Shown here: in pieces, positions 25,607 through 34,371 of the stretch
How the letters are laid out: every line of letters starts with the position of its first letter
Numbering within the stretch: position 1 is the stretch's first letter
Assembly: GCF_049608145.1 (NCBI RefSeq)
Contig: NZ_JBMYXF010000008.1
Span: 1 to 64,000 of the forward strand
Origin: Halocynthiibacter sp049608145
GTDB taxonomy: Bacteria; Pseudomonadota; Alphaproteobacteria; Rhodobacterales; Rhodobacteraceae
DNA: 64,000 nucleotides
Direction: 5' to 3'
Notes under the pieces: generated by a model
Seen by the model: only the letters and a program-made list of their open reading frames with translations
The model's database searches: none
What the model was told of the DNA's origin: nothing
Made by a program: the position numbers and the translations under genes

Positions 25607-27154
25607 ATGAACCGTATTCTTTCATTTGGTGGTCTCGCCGCCACATCCACCATTCTAATGACCACCACAGCGCTGGCGGATATTTCCGCATCCGAGGTCT
25701 GGCAGGCCTGGCAGGAAGACGCTGCGCGTATGGGCATGAGCCTGACAGCCGCCAATGTAACAGAAACCGGCAATGGTCTGGATCTCTCCCCACTGGAATT
25801 CACTGCAACCATTCCACAATTCGGCGAAATGGAAGCCCCGCTTGATCTGCGCTTCAACATCGGTGGCGTATCTCTGCAGGAAAATGGCGGTGACGTCGCC
25901 GTTGTCTGGCCTGAAAATCAGGAAGGCGTGATTTCTGTGACTTATGGTCAGGATGGCGGCGCGCTGTCATTTGAAACCGCATCTTCAGCCCGCACCACCA
26001 ATATCAGCGGCACGACCGACGAAATGACCTATGACGTCAATCTGGAAAACCTCGCTTGGAAGATCTCTGACTGGTCCGTCACCAGTGACGAACTGTCTAC
26101 CGCTGATTTGGCGCAACTCGTCTTTGAAATGTCAGGTCTAATGGCAGGCGCAGAAATGCAGGCCATCGTGAACCGCGAAAACGGCTGGCAGGCAAATCTC
26201 ACCGGCAAAACAGCAACGTCATCTTATGAATTCTTGATGGATACAGGTGATGGCCAAATGCGGCAGAGCCAGTCACAATCGCAATCCGGCGTAAATTACA
26301 CCAGCCGCGTCACTCTGCCTGACGCAATGGATTTCACCACTGCTGAAGGTCTGATTGCAGCCCTGAAAGGTGGACTGGGCTTTGCCATGAGCGGCACCAT
26401 GGATGAAATGGAACAAACCCAGGTGCAAACGACCCCGATGGGTGAGGTCACCAGCAACATCCTTGCCAAAGATCAGACCATTGACATGCAAATCGACAGC
26501 GGCATTGTAAAAATGGCGGGGGTTGCAGGCGAAACCAACCTGAATATCGCAGGCGGTATGATCCCGCCAGTCAGCATTGGCGCAGCGGGTATGGATATTG
26601 ATATTACCGCCCCGCTGATCGCAGATAACACCCGTGCGCGCTATATGGTGGCACTGAATGAATTCACGTTGAACGATGAAATCTGGGGGATGTTTGACCC
26701 GGCTGCCATGTTGTCCCGCGATCCCGCCCAGCTGACCATCGATCTGTCCGCAGATCCGTCCTGGCAGATTGATGTGCTGGATCTTGCCGCTTGGGAAAGT
26801 GTCGGGCCAGATGCGCTTCCGCTGATGCCCAACGATATCCGCCTTGATGCGTTCGAACTTTCCGCTGCGGGTGCCAGCATCACCGGCACCGGCGAAATGT
26901 CTGTGAACTATGATCCCGTCGCAAAGGGCGAACAGCCCCTGCCTGCCGGTCATATTGATCTGGCCGCATCTGGTATCAATGGCCTGATGGACAACCTGAC
27001 TAAAATGGGTTTCCTGCCAGAACAGCAAGCCATGGGCGCGCGTATGATGATGGGCCTCTTTGCCGTTCCAGGTGAAGGCGAAGACACGTTGAAATCCCGT
27101 CTGGAAATCAACGAAGCCGGGGAAATCCGCGCAAACGGTCAACGCCTGAAATAA
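25607..27154 (+). CDS. DUF2125 family secreted protein
   Basis: 515 residues. A signal peptide is present (hydrophobic core SFGGLAATSTILMTTTALA, cut before DISASEVW). The body is rich in short beta strands and resembles the DUF2125 family of alphaproteobacteria, whose function is unknown. AERAA-type catalytic motifs were not seen. It is a single-gene unit between a candidate promoter and a strong terminator. Periplasmic or membrane-associated location is inferred from the signal peptide. Confidence 0.8.
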   Translation: MNRILSFGGLAATSTILMTTTALADISASEVWQAWQEDAARMGMSLTAANVTETGNGLDLSPLEFTATIPQFGEMEAPLDLRFNIGGVSLQENGGDVAVVWPENQEGVISVTYGQDGGALSFETASSARTTNISGTTDEMTYDVNLENLAWKISDWSVTSDELSTADLAQLVFEMSGLMAGAEMQAIVNRENGWQANLTGKTATSSYEFLMDTGDGQMRQSQSQSQSGVNYTSRVTLPDAMDFTTAEGLIAALKGGLGFAMSGTMDEMEQTQVQTTPMGEVTSNILAKDQTIDMQIDSGIVKMAGVAGETNLNIAGGMIPPVSIGAAGMDIDITAPLIADNTRARYMVALNEFTLNDEIWGMFDPAAMLSRDPAQLTIDLSADPSWQIDVLDLAAWESVGPDALPLMPNDIRLDAFELSAAGASITGTGEMSVNYDPVAKGEQPLPAGHIDLAASGINGLMDNLTKMGFLPEQQAMGARMMMGLFAVPGEGEDTLKSRLEINEAGEIRANGQRLK

Positions 27155-27174
27155 GCCGACCAAATCCATTTTCG

Positions 27175-27209
27175 GGGCCGCGCAGTCAATCGCGCGGCCC
27201 TTTTCTTTT
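27175..27209 (+). terminator. Intrinsic terminator of the DUF2125 gene
   Basis: GGGCCGCGC pairs with GCGCGGCCC around an 8-base loop, followed by TTTTCTTTT. Confidence 0.9.
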
Positions 27210-27284
27210 GCCCAAAGCCATCATCTGCTTGTGCGAAGGCCTCTGGGCAATTACCTCTGGTGCAAACAGACAGCAGGTCCGATT

Positions 27285-28631
27285 ATGACAAACGCCCTTT
27301 CCGATATCACAGATGCCCTCCTCCTAGCCGCGCGCAAAGCTGGTGCAGATCACGCCGACGCGCTTGCGGTCGAAGGCCAGTCCGTTTCTGTGGACGTGCT
27401 AAAGGGCGCGTTGGAACATGCGGAACGTTCGGAAGGCACTGACATCGGGCTGCGGGTCTTTATCGGCAAACGCACCGCTGTTGTGTCATCATCGGACACC
27501 CGCACCGATACCATCGCCCAGATGGCGGAACGCGCAGTTGCCATGGCGAAAGAAGCACCAGAAGATCCCTGGTCCGGGCTTGCCGAAAGCGGCGAATTCG
27601 CAACCTCTTTTGATGTGGCGTCCCTTGAACTGGAAGACCCATCAGACGAACCCACCCCCAAAGCGTTGGAAGAAGACGCGCGTCAGGCCGAAGCCGCCGC
27701 ACAGGCTGTTCAGGGTGTCTCGCAGGTGCAGTCTTCAAGTGCTGGTTATGGTCGCCATAGCATTCATTTGGCCACCAGCAACGGGTTTGCAGGCGGATAT
27801 GCCCGCACCAATCGCGGCACATCCTGTGTGGCGATCACCGGGGAAGGCACGGGGATGGAACGTGACTATTACGGCGATTCTCGCATTTTTCAGAACGATC
27901 TGATTGCCCCTGCCGAAATCGGCCGCATTGCCGCTGAACGTGCTGTATCTCGCGCCAATGCCCGCAAACCGGCAACCGGCACCTATCCTGTGATCTTTGA
28001 TGAACGGATCTCATCTTCGTTAATCGGGCATCTTCTGGGGGCTGTGAACGGTGCATCCGTCGCGCGTGGATCAAGCTGGGCGAAAGATTGCATTGGTGAA
28101 CAGATCCTGCCGGAACATATGTCTTTGATTGAAAATCCCCACCGCGCCCGCGTTGGGGGATCCCGTCCTTTTGACGGCGAAGGTCTGGCGACCCGATCCC
28201 GTCACGTGGTTGAAAATGGTGTTCTGACCGGATGGACACTTGATCTTGCCACCGCGCGGCAGCTGAACATGACAAGTACCGCAAACGCCAGCCGAGGCAC
28301 CTCGTCCGGGCCTTCACCAACCAGCGGAAATGCGACCCTAACACAGGGCAATCAGACCCTAAATGATCTGTTGCGTGACATGGGCACGGGCCTGCTGATC
28401 ACCTCGATGATCGGGTCAACCATCAACCCAAACACCGGTGATTATTCCCGCGGCGCATCCGGTTTTTGGATCGAAAATGGCGAAATCCAATATCCGGTCA
28501 ATGAATGCACCATCGCCGGAAATCTGCGTGATATGCTGAAACGCATCATTCCTGCCAATGATGCCCGCACCCATCTGTCGCGTGTCGTGCCATCGCTGAT
28601 GATCGAAGGAATGACCCTTGCCGGAAACTGA
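27285..28631 (+). CDS. pmbA: Metallopeptidase TldE/PmbA
   Basis: 448 residues from ATG 27285; the longer frame adds a leader with no family match. The TldD/PmbA pattern is clear: ADHADALAVEG, VFIGKRTAVVSSSDT, RAVAMAKEAPEDPW, VIFDERISSSLIGHLLGAVNGASVARGSSW and the late GDYSRGASGFWIENGEIQYPVNECTIAGN. PmbA (TldE) partners with TldD to degrade unfolded peptides and mature some peptide antibiotics; TldD is not in this window. It overlaps cysQ by 14 bases. Confidence 0.93.
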   Translation: MTNALSDITDALLLAARKAGADHADALAVEGQSVSVDVLKGALEHAERSEGTDIGLRVFIGKRTAVVSSSDTRTDTIAQMAERAVAMAKEAPEDPWSGLAESGEFATSFDVASLELEDPSDEPTPKALEEDARQAEAAAQAVQGVSQVQSSSAGYGRHSIHLATSNGFAGGYARTNRGTSCVAITGEGTGMERDYYGDSRIFQNDLIAPAEIGRIAAERAVSRANARKPATGTYPVIFDERISSSLIGHLLGAVNGASVARGSSWAKDCIGEQILPEHMSLIENPHRARVGGSRPFDGEGLATRSRHVVENGVLTGWTLDLATARQLNMTSTANASRGTSSGPSPTSGNATLTQGNQTLNDLLRDMGTGLLITSMIGSTINPNTGDYSRGASGFWIENGEIQYPVNECTIAGNLRDMLKRIIPANDARTHLSRVVPSLMIEGMTLAGN

Positions 28632-29409
28632 TCTGAACCTTTTGCGTGATGCGGCCCTGGCCAGCGGCGACATTGCGCGAAAATTCTGGAAAAAAGACCC
28701 CGATGTCACTGACAAGCCCGATGGCGCAGGCCCGGTCACCGAAGCCGATCTTGCGATTGACCGGATGTTGCACGCGGATCTGCGCGCAGCCCGCCCTGAT
28801 TATGGCTGGCTTTCTGAAGAAACCGAAGACGACAATGCCCGCCTGTCGCACGATCGCGTTTTTATCATTGATCCGATCGACGGCACCCGGGCCTTTATCA
28901 ACGGCGAGAAAAGCTTTTCCCATTCTCTGGCAATCGCAGAAAAAGGCGAAGTCATCGCCGCCGCTGTGTATCTGCCCATGCGCGACGAAATGTATTTGGC
29001 CCATCGCGATGGCACAGCCACATTAAACGGCGCAACAATACAGGCCACATCCGCCAACATGCAGGGCGCGACGGTTCTGGGCACCAAGAACAATTTCGCA
29101 GCACAGCACTGGCAACATGATGAAATGCCCCCGATTGAACGTCACTTTCGATCATCCCTTGCCTGGCGCCTATGCCTGATCGCCCAAGGACGTTTTGACG
29201 CCATGATCACCATCCGTCCGACATGGGAATGGGATGTCGCCGCCGGCAGCCTGATAGCACAGCTTGCCGGGGCAACTGTGACCGATCTTGCCGGGGGGCA
29301 GGCACGCTTTAACAACGCCCATCCGAAACTGCGTGGCATGCTGGCCGCTGGGCCTGGGCTGCATCAGGATCTGATAACACGGCTTAAGCCTGAATCAGTG
29401 CCCGACTAA
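28618..29409 (+). CDS. cysQ: 3'(2'),5'-bisphosphate nucleotidase CysQ / inositol monophosphatase family
   Basis: 263 residues starting at a TTG inside the end of pmbA; no better start is near. The lithium-sensitive phosphatase metal site is complete: LSEET, DPIDGTRAFINGE and WEWDVAAGSLI. CysQ removes the 3' phosphate from PAP, a by-product of sulfate assimilation; other members of the superfamily cleave inositol phosphates. It is between pmbA and the DUF4170 gene, an arrangement typical of Rhodobacterales. Confidence 0.88.
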   Translation: MPETDLNLLRDAALASGDIARKFWKKDPDVTDKPDGAGPVTEADLAIDRMLHADLRAARPDYGWLSEETEDDNARLSHDRVFIIDPIDGTRAFINGEKSFSHSLAIAEKGEVIAAAVYLPMRDEMYLAHRDGTATLNGATIQATSANMQGATVLGTKNNFAAQHWQHDEMPPIERHFRSSLAWRLCLIAQGRFDAMITIRPTWEWDVAAGSLIAQLAGATVTDLAGGQARFNNAHPKLRGMLAAGPGLHQDLITRLKPESVPD

Positions 29410-29471
29410 GCCCTTTCACCCGGACGCAATTTCCCTTAGATTGCAGGCAAATTCAAAACCCAGAGGTTCCA

Positions 29472-29717
29472 ATGACCCAACGCCTGCATCTCGTCTTTGG
29501 TGGCGAACTGACCGATCCTTCTAAAAATGCTTTTAAAGATGTGAATGACATCGATATCGTTGGCATGTTTCCGGACTATGACAGCGCCTATAACGCTTGG
29601 AAATCCGCAGCTCAACGTACCGTAGATAACGCGCATATGCGCTATTTCATTGCCCATATTCACCGTCTTCGGGACGAAGCCACTGCCGCTTCCCCGACCG
29701 AGGAACTTGGCAACTGA
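29472..29717 (+). CDS. DUF4170 family protein
   Basis: 81 residues with a clear ribosome site (AGAGG) before the ATG. The sequence RLHLVFGGELTDPS, FKDVNDIDIVGMFPDYDSAYNAWKSAAQRTVDNAHMRYFIAHIHRL matches DUF4170, a small cytosolic family of unknown function. In related bacteria it precedes the Kdo transferase and lpxK genes, as it does here. Its stop TGA overlaps the CTG that begins the waaA-like frame. Confidence 0.88.
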   Translation: MTQRLHLVFGGELTDPSKNAFKDVNDIDIVGMFPDYDSAYNAWKSAAQRTVDNAHMRYFIAHIHRLRDEATAASPTEELGN

Positions 29718-29980
29718 AAACCGGTTTCACCCCTCCCGTCAGCCTAAAACTTTATGAGGCTCTGACGCGGCGCAAACGTCTGACGGGGCATGCATCTGCC
29801 CCTCAGACACCGCGCCCGGAGGGTCCGCTTGTCTGGTTGCATGCCTGTACTGAACCTCAGGCCATTGCATTTACTGAACTGGCCCAGCGTCTGTCCGAAG
29901 ACCGGGATGAACTGTGGTTCCTGATCACCACCCAATCCCCGCATGTGAAATCGCGCCTCGAAGTGCAGCTGGACGCCTAG
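29714..29980 (+). pseudogene. waaA-like gene, N-terminal fragment ending at an in-frame TAG
   Basis: A frame with no ATG, GTG or TTG start near begins at CTG 29714 (overlapping the DUF4170 stop as CTGA) and reads LKTGFTPPVSLKLYEAL, then GPLVWLHACTEPQAIAFTELA and LWFLITTQSPHVKSRL, which follows the Kdo-transferase (WaaA/KdtA) N-domain. It ends at TAG 29978-29980. The same frame continues immediately as the next ORF (ATG 29984), so the two form one interrupted gene. The usual catalytic Glu of the HxxxGE motif is not present (HACTEPQ instead). Confidence 0.7.
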
Positions 29981-29983
29981 CCC

Positions 29984-30967
29984 ATGCCACAAGTCATGAC
30001 CTACATGTTTGCAGAAGATGATGCGTCACTCGCCCGTCATTGGCGCCCCGATATCTGCATCTGGACCGGCGGCACATCCCATCTTTCCCTGTTGACTGAA
30101 ATTGCCCGTACAAGTGAACTGATGATGCTTGCCGATGCCGAGATCCAGACATTGTCACGCGGCACCTCCCTGCCCATCCCCGGATTGCGCAAAGCTGTTG
30201 CAAACTATTTTGACAAGATTTTTTCGATTGATCAGATGAATTTGACGGGCCTGCAAACAACCGTTTCTGACAGCAGCCGTGTCGAAGAACTGGGCGCTCT
30301 GCGCGAAGGCGGGTGTCCCCCGACCTGCAACGAAAGCGAGCTTGCCGATGTCACCGCACGCCTGGCCGCACGCCCCGTCTGGCTGGCCGCCGCCTGTGCC
30401 CCGTCTGAATTCGACACTATTTTACGGGCGCATGAACGCGCATTGCGCAGTTCACACCGATTGCTGCTGATCATCAGTCCTGCGGAAGAAGAAGACGGGC
30501 CCCTGATCCGCAAATTGGCCGAAGCCCGAGGTCTGACGGCAGGCCTGCGATCCGAAGGTGAAGATCCAGAAAACGAAATTCAGGTCTATATCGCGGATTA
30601 CCCTGAAGAAATCGGCATGTGGTACCGCATCGCCCCCCTGTGTTTCGTTGGGCAAACTTTGGCTGCGGGCATGAACCCCCAGTTTCTGGCCCCCGCGGCC
30701 CTTGGTTCGGCTCTGATTTTTGGTCCGCGCGTTTATGGGGTGCGCAGTCTGACGGACCTGCTCGAAAACAAAGGGGCCGCCCTGCGCATCACCGACGCGA
30801 CCTCCCTTGCCGAAGCCGTGATCATCCTTCTTGCTCCGGATAAAGTTGCACGCATGGCGCATAACGCCTGGGAAGCCATCACAGAAGGCGCGGTTCTTCT
30901 GGATCGTCTGGTCGAAATTTCCGGATCCGTCCTAGATGGCGGAGGCATTCCCGATGCAGACACCTGA
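29984..30967 (+). CDS. WaaA/KdtA-like glycosyltransferase, C-terminal part of an interrupted gene
   Basis: 327 codons in the same frame as the upstream fragment, separated from it only by an amber codon. It starts with HWRPDICIWTGG of the N domain and runs through a Rossmann C-terminal domain (LLLIISPAEEEDGPLIRKLAEARG, EIGMWYRIAPLCFVGQTLAAGMNPQFLAPAALGSALIFGPRV). WaaA adds Kdo to lipid A at the inner membrane. Here the family hallmarks ST-x-GEE and GGxNxLEP are replaced (AACAPSEF; AGMNPQFLAP), so normal Kdo transfer is doubtful. It overlaps lpxK by 14 bases. Could be translated from ATG 29984 as a truncated protein. Confidence 0.72.
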   Translation: MPQVMTYMFAEDDASLARHWRPDICIWTGGTSHLSLLTEIARTSELMMLADAEIQTLSRGTSLPIPGLRKAVANYFDKIFSIDQMNLTGLQTTVSDSSRVEELGALREGGCPPTCNESELADVTARLAARPVWLAAACAPSEFDTILRAHERALRSSHRLLLIISPAEEEDGPLIRKLAEARGLTAGLRSEGEDPENEIQVYIADYPEEIGMWYRIAPLCFVGQTLAAGMNPQFLAPAALGSALIFGPRVYGVRSLTDLLENKGAALRITDATSLAEAVIILLAPDKVARMAHNAWEAITEGAVLLDRLVEISGSVLDGGGIPDADT

Positions 30968-31955
30968 CTTCTGGTCGCAGAAACCCGGGCTGAAATCCTG
31001 GCTGCTTTCCCCGCTTGGCGCCATTTACGCTGCGGGAACCAAACGTCGTCTGGCAAAAGGCACGCCAGAACGTCTGCCCATTCCCGTGATCTGTGTTGGC
31101 AATATCAACGCGGGCGGCACCGGCAAAACGCCGGTCTGTATCTGGCTGGCGATGGAATTGGCGGCCATGGGCCTGAAACCCCATATCGTTTCACGCGGTT
31201 ATGGCGGCTCTCTGGAAGGGCCCGTGCGGGTGGATGAACAGATCCATAGTGCGGATCAGGTGGGGGATGAACCCCTGCTGTTGTCCGCCTTTGCCCCCGT
31301 GACCGTGTCAAAGGACCGCGCCGCTGGCGCAAAGGCGGCGATCACGGATGGTGCTGGTGTGATTATTCTTGATGATGGCTTCCAGAACCCTGCGTTAGAG
31401 ACTGATTTCGCCTTTATCGTGGTCGATGCCAAGGTTGGATTTGGCAATGGCTTCTGCATTCCAGCAGGCCCTTTGCGTGAACCTATTTCTGCCGGACTGC
31501 CCCGTGCGTCTGCCCTTCTTAGAATCGGTGATGCGGAAACACAGGCGATGTTTGACACACGCTGGGGTTCTGAGATCAACCATGTCACAGCAGACCTGCC
31601 ACAATATCACGGTCATCTGGAAACGTTGCAAACTGGAATGGACTGGGATGGTATGCCGGTTTTTGCCTTTGCAGGGATCGGCCGGCCCGAAAAATTCTTT
31701 AAAACACTGCGGGATCTGGGGGCACATCTGATCCATACCGAAGCACTTGCCGATCATCAGCCTCTGTCTGATCGCCTGATGTCACGTCTGTTAACTGATG
31801 CAAAAAACCATGGCGCACAGCTTGTGACCACGGAAAAAGACGCCGCCCGCTTGCCACAAAAATACCGCCAGAAAGTGTTAACACTACCGGTGCGTTTACA
31901 GATCGACGACGCAGAAACCCTGAAACAGAGCCTTCTTTCTGCGATCAATCCTTAA
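30954..31955 (+). CDS. lpxK: Tetraacyldisaccharide 4'-kinase LpxK
   Basis: 333 residues from ATG 30954, preceded by GGAGG nine bases upstream; an in-frame ATG at 30936 is less likely. The start PDFWSQKPGLKSWLLSPLGAIYAAGT is typical, followed by the Walker A loop GNINAGGTGKTP, SRGYGG, GDEPLLL and VVDAKVGFGNG. LpxK phosphorylates the 4' position of the lipid A disaccharide at the inner membrane. It overlaps the waaA-like gene, consistent with an LPS operon, and converges on the CoA-transferase gene with an 11-base overlap of the 3' ends. Confidence 0.93.
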   Translation: MQTPDFWSQKPGLKSWLLSPLGAIYAAGTKRRLAKGTPERLPIPVICVGNINAGGTGKTPVCIWLAMELAAMGLKPHIVSRGYGGSLEGPVRVDEQIHSADQVGDEPLLLSAFAPVTVSKDRAAGAKAAITDGAGVIILDDGFQNPALETDFAFIVVDAKVGFGNGFCIPAGPLREPISAGLPRASALLRIGDAETQAMFDTRWGSEINHVTADLPQYHGHLETLQTGMDWDGMPVFAFAGIGRPEKFFKTLRDLGAHLIHTEALADHQPLSDRLMSRLLTDAKNHGAQLVTTEKDAARLPQKYRQKVLTLPVRLQIDDAETLKQSLLSAINP

Positions 31956-33087
31956 CAGCCGCCCAAAGCTTCGCCCGAATATCCGCCCCGTGTTCATCCA
32001 GCGCTGGCGAAGGTTTTTTCATCGCCAATTCTGCACCTGAAAACACAACGGGTGTACGTACGGTAGGCACTCCATCAATATCAGAACGCATGCCACGGGC
32101 CTGAACCTGCGGATCGGCAAAGACTTCGCCCATGTCATTGATCGGCCCGGCAGGCACACCATGGGCTTCACACGCCGCCAAAATATCCGCTTTGGTACGC
32201 ATTAGGGTCTGTTCCGTCAGGCGACGGGTCATTTCATCGCGGTTTTTCAGGCGATCCGCATTTTTCAGATAATCCGGATCGGTCGCCATATCGTCCAGTC
32301 CCAGCAGCTGACACAGGCGTTGGTACTGCCCATCATTGCCCGTTGCGATGATCAACCAGCCATCGGCACAGTCAAACACCTGATAAGGCGCAAGGTTCTG
32401 GTGCGCATTGCCAATACGTTGCGGGGCATTACCCGTGGTCAGGTAATTCATCCCCTGGTTCGCACCAATGGCCACGGCCACATCCAGCAATGACATATCG
32501 ATATGCTGGCCTGTGCCGGTTTCATGACGCTGATGCAATGCGGCCAGGATAGCGGTGACACCGTAAAGGCCCGTGAAAATATCCGTGACGGCCACCCCCA
32601 CTTTCTGCGGCTGACCTTCCACATCACCAGTCACGCTCATCAATCCGGACATGCCCTGAATGATGTAATCATACCCCGCGCGATGCGCATAAGGGCCGGT
32701 CTGGCCGAAACCCGTGACCGAACAGTAAATAACGCCCGGATTCACCTGCTTTAGGGTCTGATAATCCAGCCCGTATTTCGCAAGGCCACCCAGTTTAAAG
32801 TTCTCAATCAGGATATCTGCTTCCGCAACCAAATCACGGATAAAGGCCTGATCCGCGTCACTGCGCAGATCAACTGCAACCGAATGTTTCCCCCGGTTGC
32901 AGCTGTGAAAGTAAGACGCCGAACCATCACGTTCGACAAAAGGCGGGCCCCATTGCCGAGTGTCGTCGCCTTCAAAGCTTTCTAGCTTAATGACATCCGC
33001 GCCATAGTCTGCCAGCGTTTGCCCTGCCCATGGACCAGCAAGTACACGGGCAAGTTCGACAACTTTCAGACCTTTCAGCGGGCTCAT
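31945..33087 (-). CDS. CaiB/BaiF-family CoA-transferase
   Basis: 380 residues. The class III CoA-transferase pattern is visible: PLKGLKVVELARVLAGPWAGQTLADYGADVIKLE, then RGKHSVAVDLRSDAD, YCSVTGFGQTGPYAHRAGYDYIIQGMSGLMSVTG and the catalytic Asp region VAVTDIFTGLYG. It moves CoA between carboxylic acids, but the donor and acceptor cannot be inferred here. The start overlaps the DsbA-like gene stop by four bases. Confidence 0.92.
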   Translation of the reverse strand: MSPLKGLKVVELARVLAGPWAGQTLADYGADVIKLESFEGDDTRQWGPPFVERDGSASYFHSCNRGKHSVAVDLRSDADQAFIRDLVAEADILIENFKLGGLAKYGLDYQTLKQVNPGVIYCSVTGFGQTGPYAHRAGYDYIIQGMSGLMSVTGDVEGQPQKVGVAVTDIFTGLYGVTAILAALHQRHETGTGQHIDMSLLDVAVAIGANQGMNYLTTGNAPQRIGNAHQNLAPYQVFDCADGWLIIATGNDGQYQRLCQLLGLDDMATDPDYLKNADRLKNRDEMTRRLTEQTLMRTKADILAACEAHGVPAGPINDMGEVFADPQVQARGMRSDIDGVPTVRTPVVFSGAELAMKKPSPALDEHGADIRAKLWAAVKD

Positions 33088-33761
33088 TCTGCAGGCAGCT
33101 CCGCATCAATCAGTTCGGCCAGATCGGAATAATTCATATTGCCGTATTTCGTGCCGTTGATAACCAAAGATGGGGTGGAATTGATACCATCCGCCGCAGC
33201 GTTTTTCTGATAAACCGCCAGCATCGCACGTGGCATGTCTTCATCCGCGAAACACGTATCAAGTTCGGCATCAGAGATACCCGCAGATTTCCCGATACCA
33301 CGCAGGTTTTCGACAATCTTCGCTGGATCGCTGCCTTCCAGCCATTCGCGCTGGGTGCTGTACAACTCGTCTTGAATGCCGAAATAACGCAGTGGGCCGC
33401 CACAACGGGCCACCATTGACGCCCATAGGCCAAAGCGATCAAAATACACTTCGCGATAGATGAAACGCACCTTGCCAGTATCGATATAATTCGCTTTCAG
33501 CTGTGGCATCACAGTGGCGTGGAATGTCGCGCAATGCGGGCAGGTGTAAGACGCATATTCCGTCACGGTTACCGGTGCATTTTCATCGCCCAGCACCATT
33601 TCAGTCACGCCGGATGTATCAATATCACCGGCTTCCTGCGCATTTGCGGCACTGACCGGGGCAAATGATGTTGTGCCGGGCTTTGCGCCCTGGCTAAGAA
33701 ACCAGGCACCACCGCCCAAAAGCGCAGCTGCGCCTGTACCAAGAAGCATTCGTCTTTGCAT
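33084..33761 (-). CDS. DsbA-family thiol oxidoreductase
   Basis: 225 residues from ATG 33761 (GAGG seven bases upstream; ATG 33767 has its ribosome site too close). The N-terminus has twin Arg followed by a hydrophobic stretch (QRRMLLGTGAAALLGGGAWF), suggesting Tat or lipid anchoring in the periplasm. The active site CPHC is in ASYTCPHCATFH, with the cis-Pro loop in INSTPSLVING. It forms or rearranges disulfide bonds. It lies between the DciA-like gene and the CoA-transferase gene. Confidence 0.9.
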   Translation of the reverse strand: MQRRMLLGTGAAALLGGGAWFLSQGAKPGTTSFAPVSAANAQEAGDIDTSGVTEMVLGDENAPVTVTEYASYTCPHCATFHATVMPQLKANYIDTGKVRFIYREVYFDRFGLWASMVARCGGPLRYFGIQDELYSTQREWLEGSDPAKIVENLRGIGKSAGISDAELDTCFADEDMPRAMLAVYQKNAAADGINSTPSLVINGTKYGNMNYSDLAELIDAELPAE

Positions 33762-33773
33762 GTCCATTCCTCT

Positions 33774-34307
33774 TCAGGATTTCTGTCTGGATAAAATGTT
33801 TTCACCAAGCAACGCAAGAGCGTCATGCAGGGTTTTGTTTTCAACCCCAGCAACCACTTCACGTGCATCGTCTTTTATGTCCTGGCTGATCACCTGCACG
33901 GGTTTTGCCCGAGGTTTTGGCTTGAACTGTACTTGCCCCTCAGAAAAGCCAGTCTTGGCTGTCTGAGTGATCCGCACTTTAGAAATTGCGGCATAGCCGT
34001 AACACAGGTTCACCTTTTCGCGGATCTTTTCCGCCTGCATCTGCAACAAAGGCGCATTTGCCCCGGTTGTCAGCACAGTCAGGGTCGCCCCCACGCCACC
34101 GCGCCCATAGCCCACTTTCACAGGCAGGGCGGTTGCCGCCGTATCTTCACCAACGATTTCGGCCCAATGCGTTAACAAACGCGAGACGCTGAAACCACGG
34201 CTTTCGCCAACCTTGCGGATCTGCTTTTCAAGCAGTGTCCCGGTGCGCGTAAATTTGCGCCCCCGCCGGCGATATGGCGGTGTCTTTTTTTGCGTGTGCT
34301 TTTCCAT
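33774..34307 (-). CDS. DUF721/DciA-family protein
   Basis: 177 residues with a basic N-terminus (KKTPPYRRRGRKF) and a DUF721 core (LLTHWAEIVGEDTAATALPVKV, followed by LTVLTTGANAPLLQMQAEKIREKVNLCYGYAAISKVRI). DciA proteins help load the replicative helicase where DnaC is absent, which is the usual case in alphaproteobacteria. The C-terminal third is a lysine/proline-rich and acidic tail. It is divergent from mutY, as commonly seen in this order. Confidence 0.85.
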   Translation of the reverse strand: MEKHTQKKTPPYRRRGRKFTRTGTLLEKQIRKVGESRGFSVSRLLTHWAEIVGEDTAATALPVKVGYGRGGVGATLTVLTTGANAPLLQMQAEKIREKVNLCYGYAAISKVRITQTAKTGFSEGQVQFKPKPRAKPVQVISQDIKDDAREVVAGVENKTLHDALALLGENILSRQKS

Positions 34308-34371
34308 TTCATCTGTATTGTATCCCGGCCCGGGCGGGGCACCAGCGAAAAGACATCAAAGGATGTAAAAC

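Noticed and set aside
26273..27169. 298-codon minus-strand ORF over the DUF2125 gene
   Set aside because: Antisense shadow; no family features, while the plus-strand frame has a signal peptide, promoter and terminator.
29978..29980. Pyrrolysine or programmed readthrough of the TAG
   Set aside because: No pyl genes are evident, adjacent genes use TAG as stop and the protein also lacks active-site residues, so decay is simpler.
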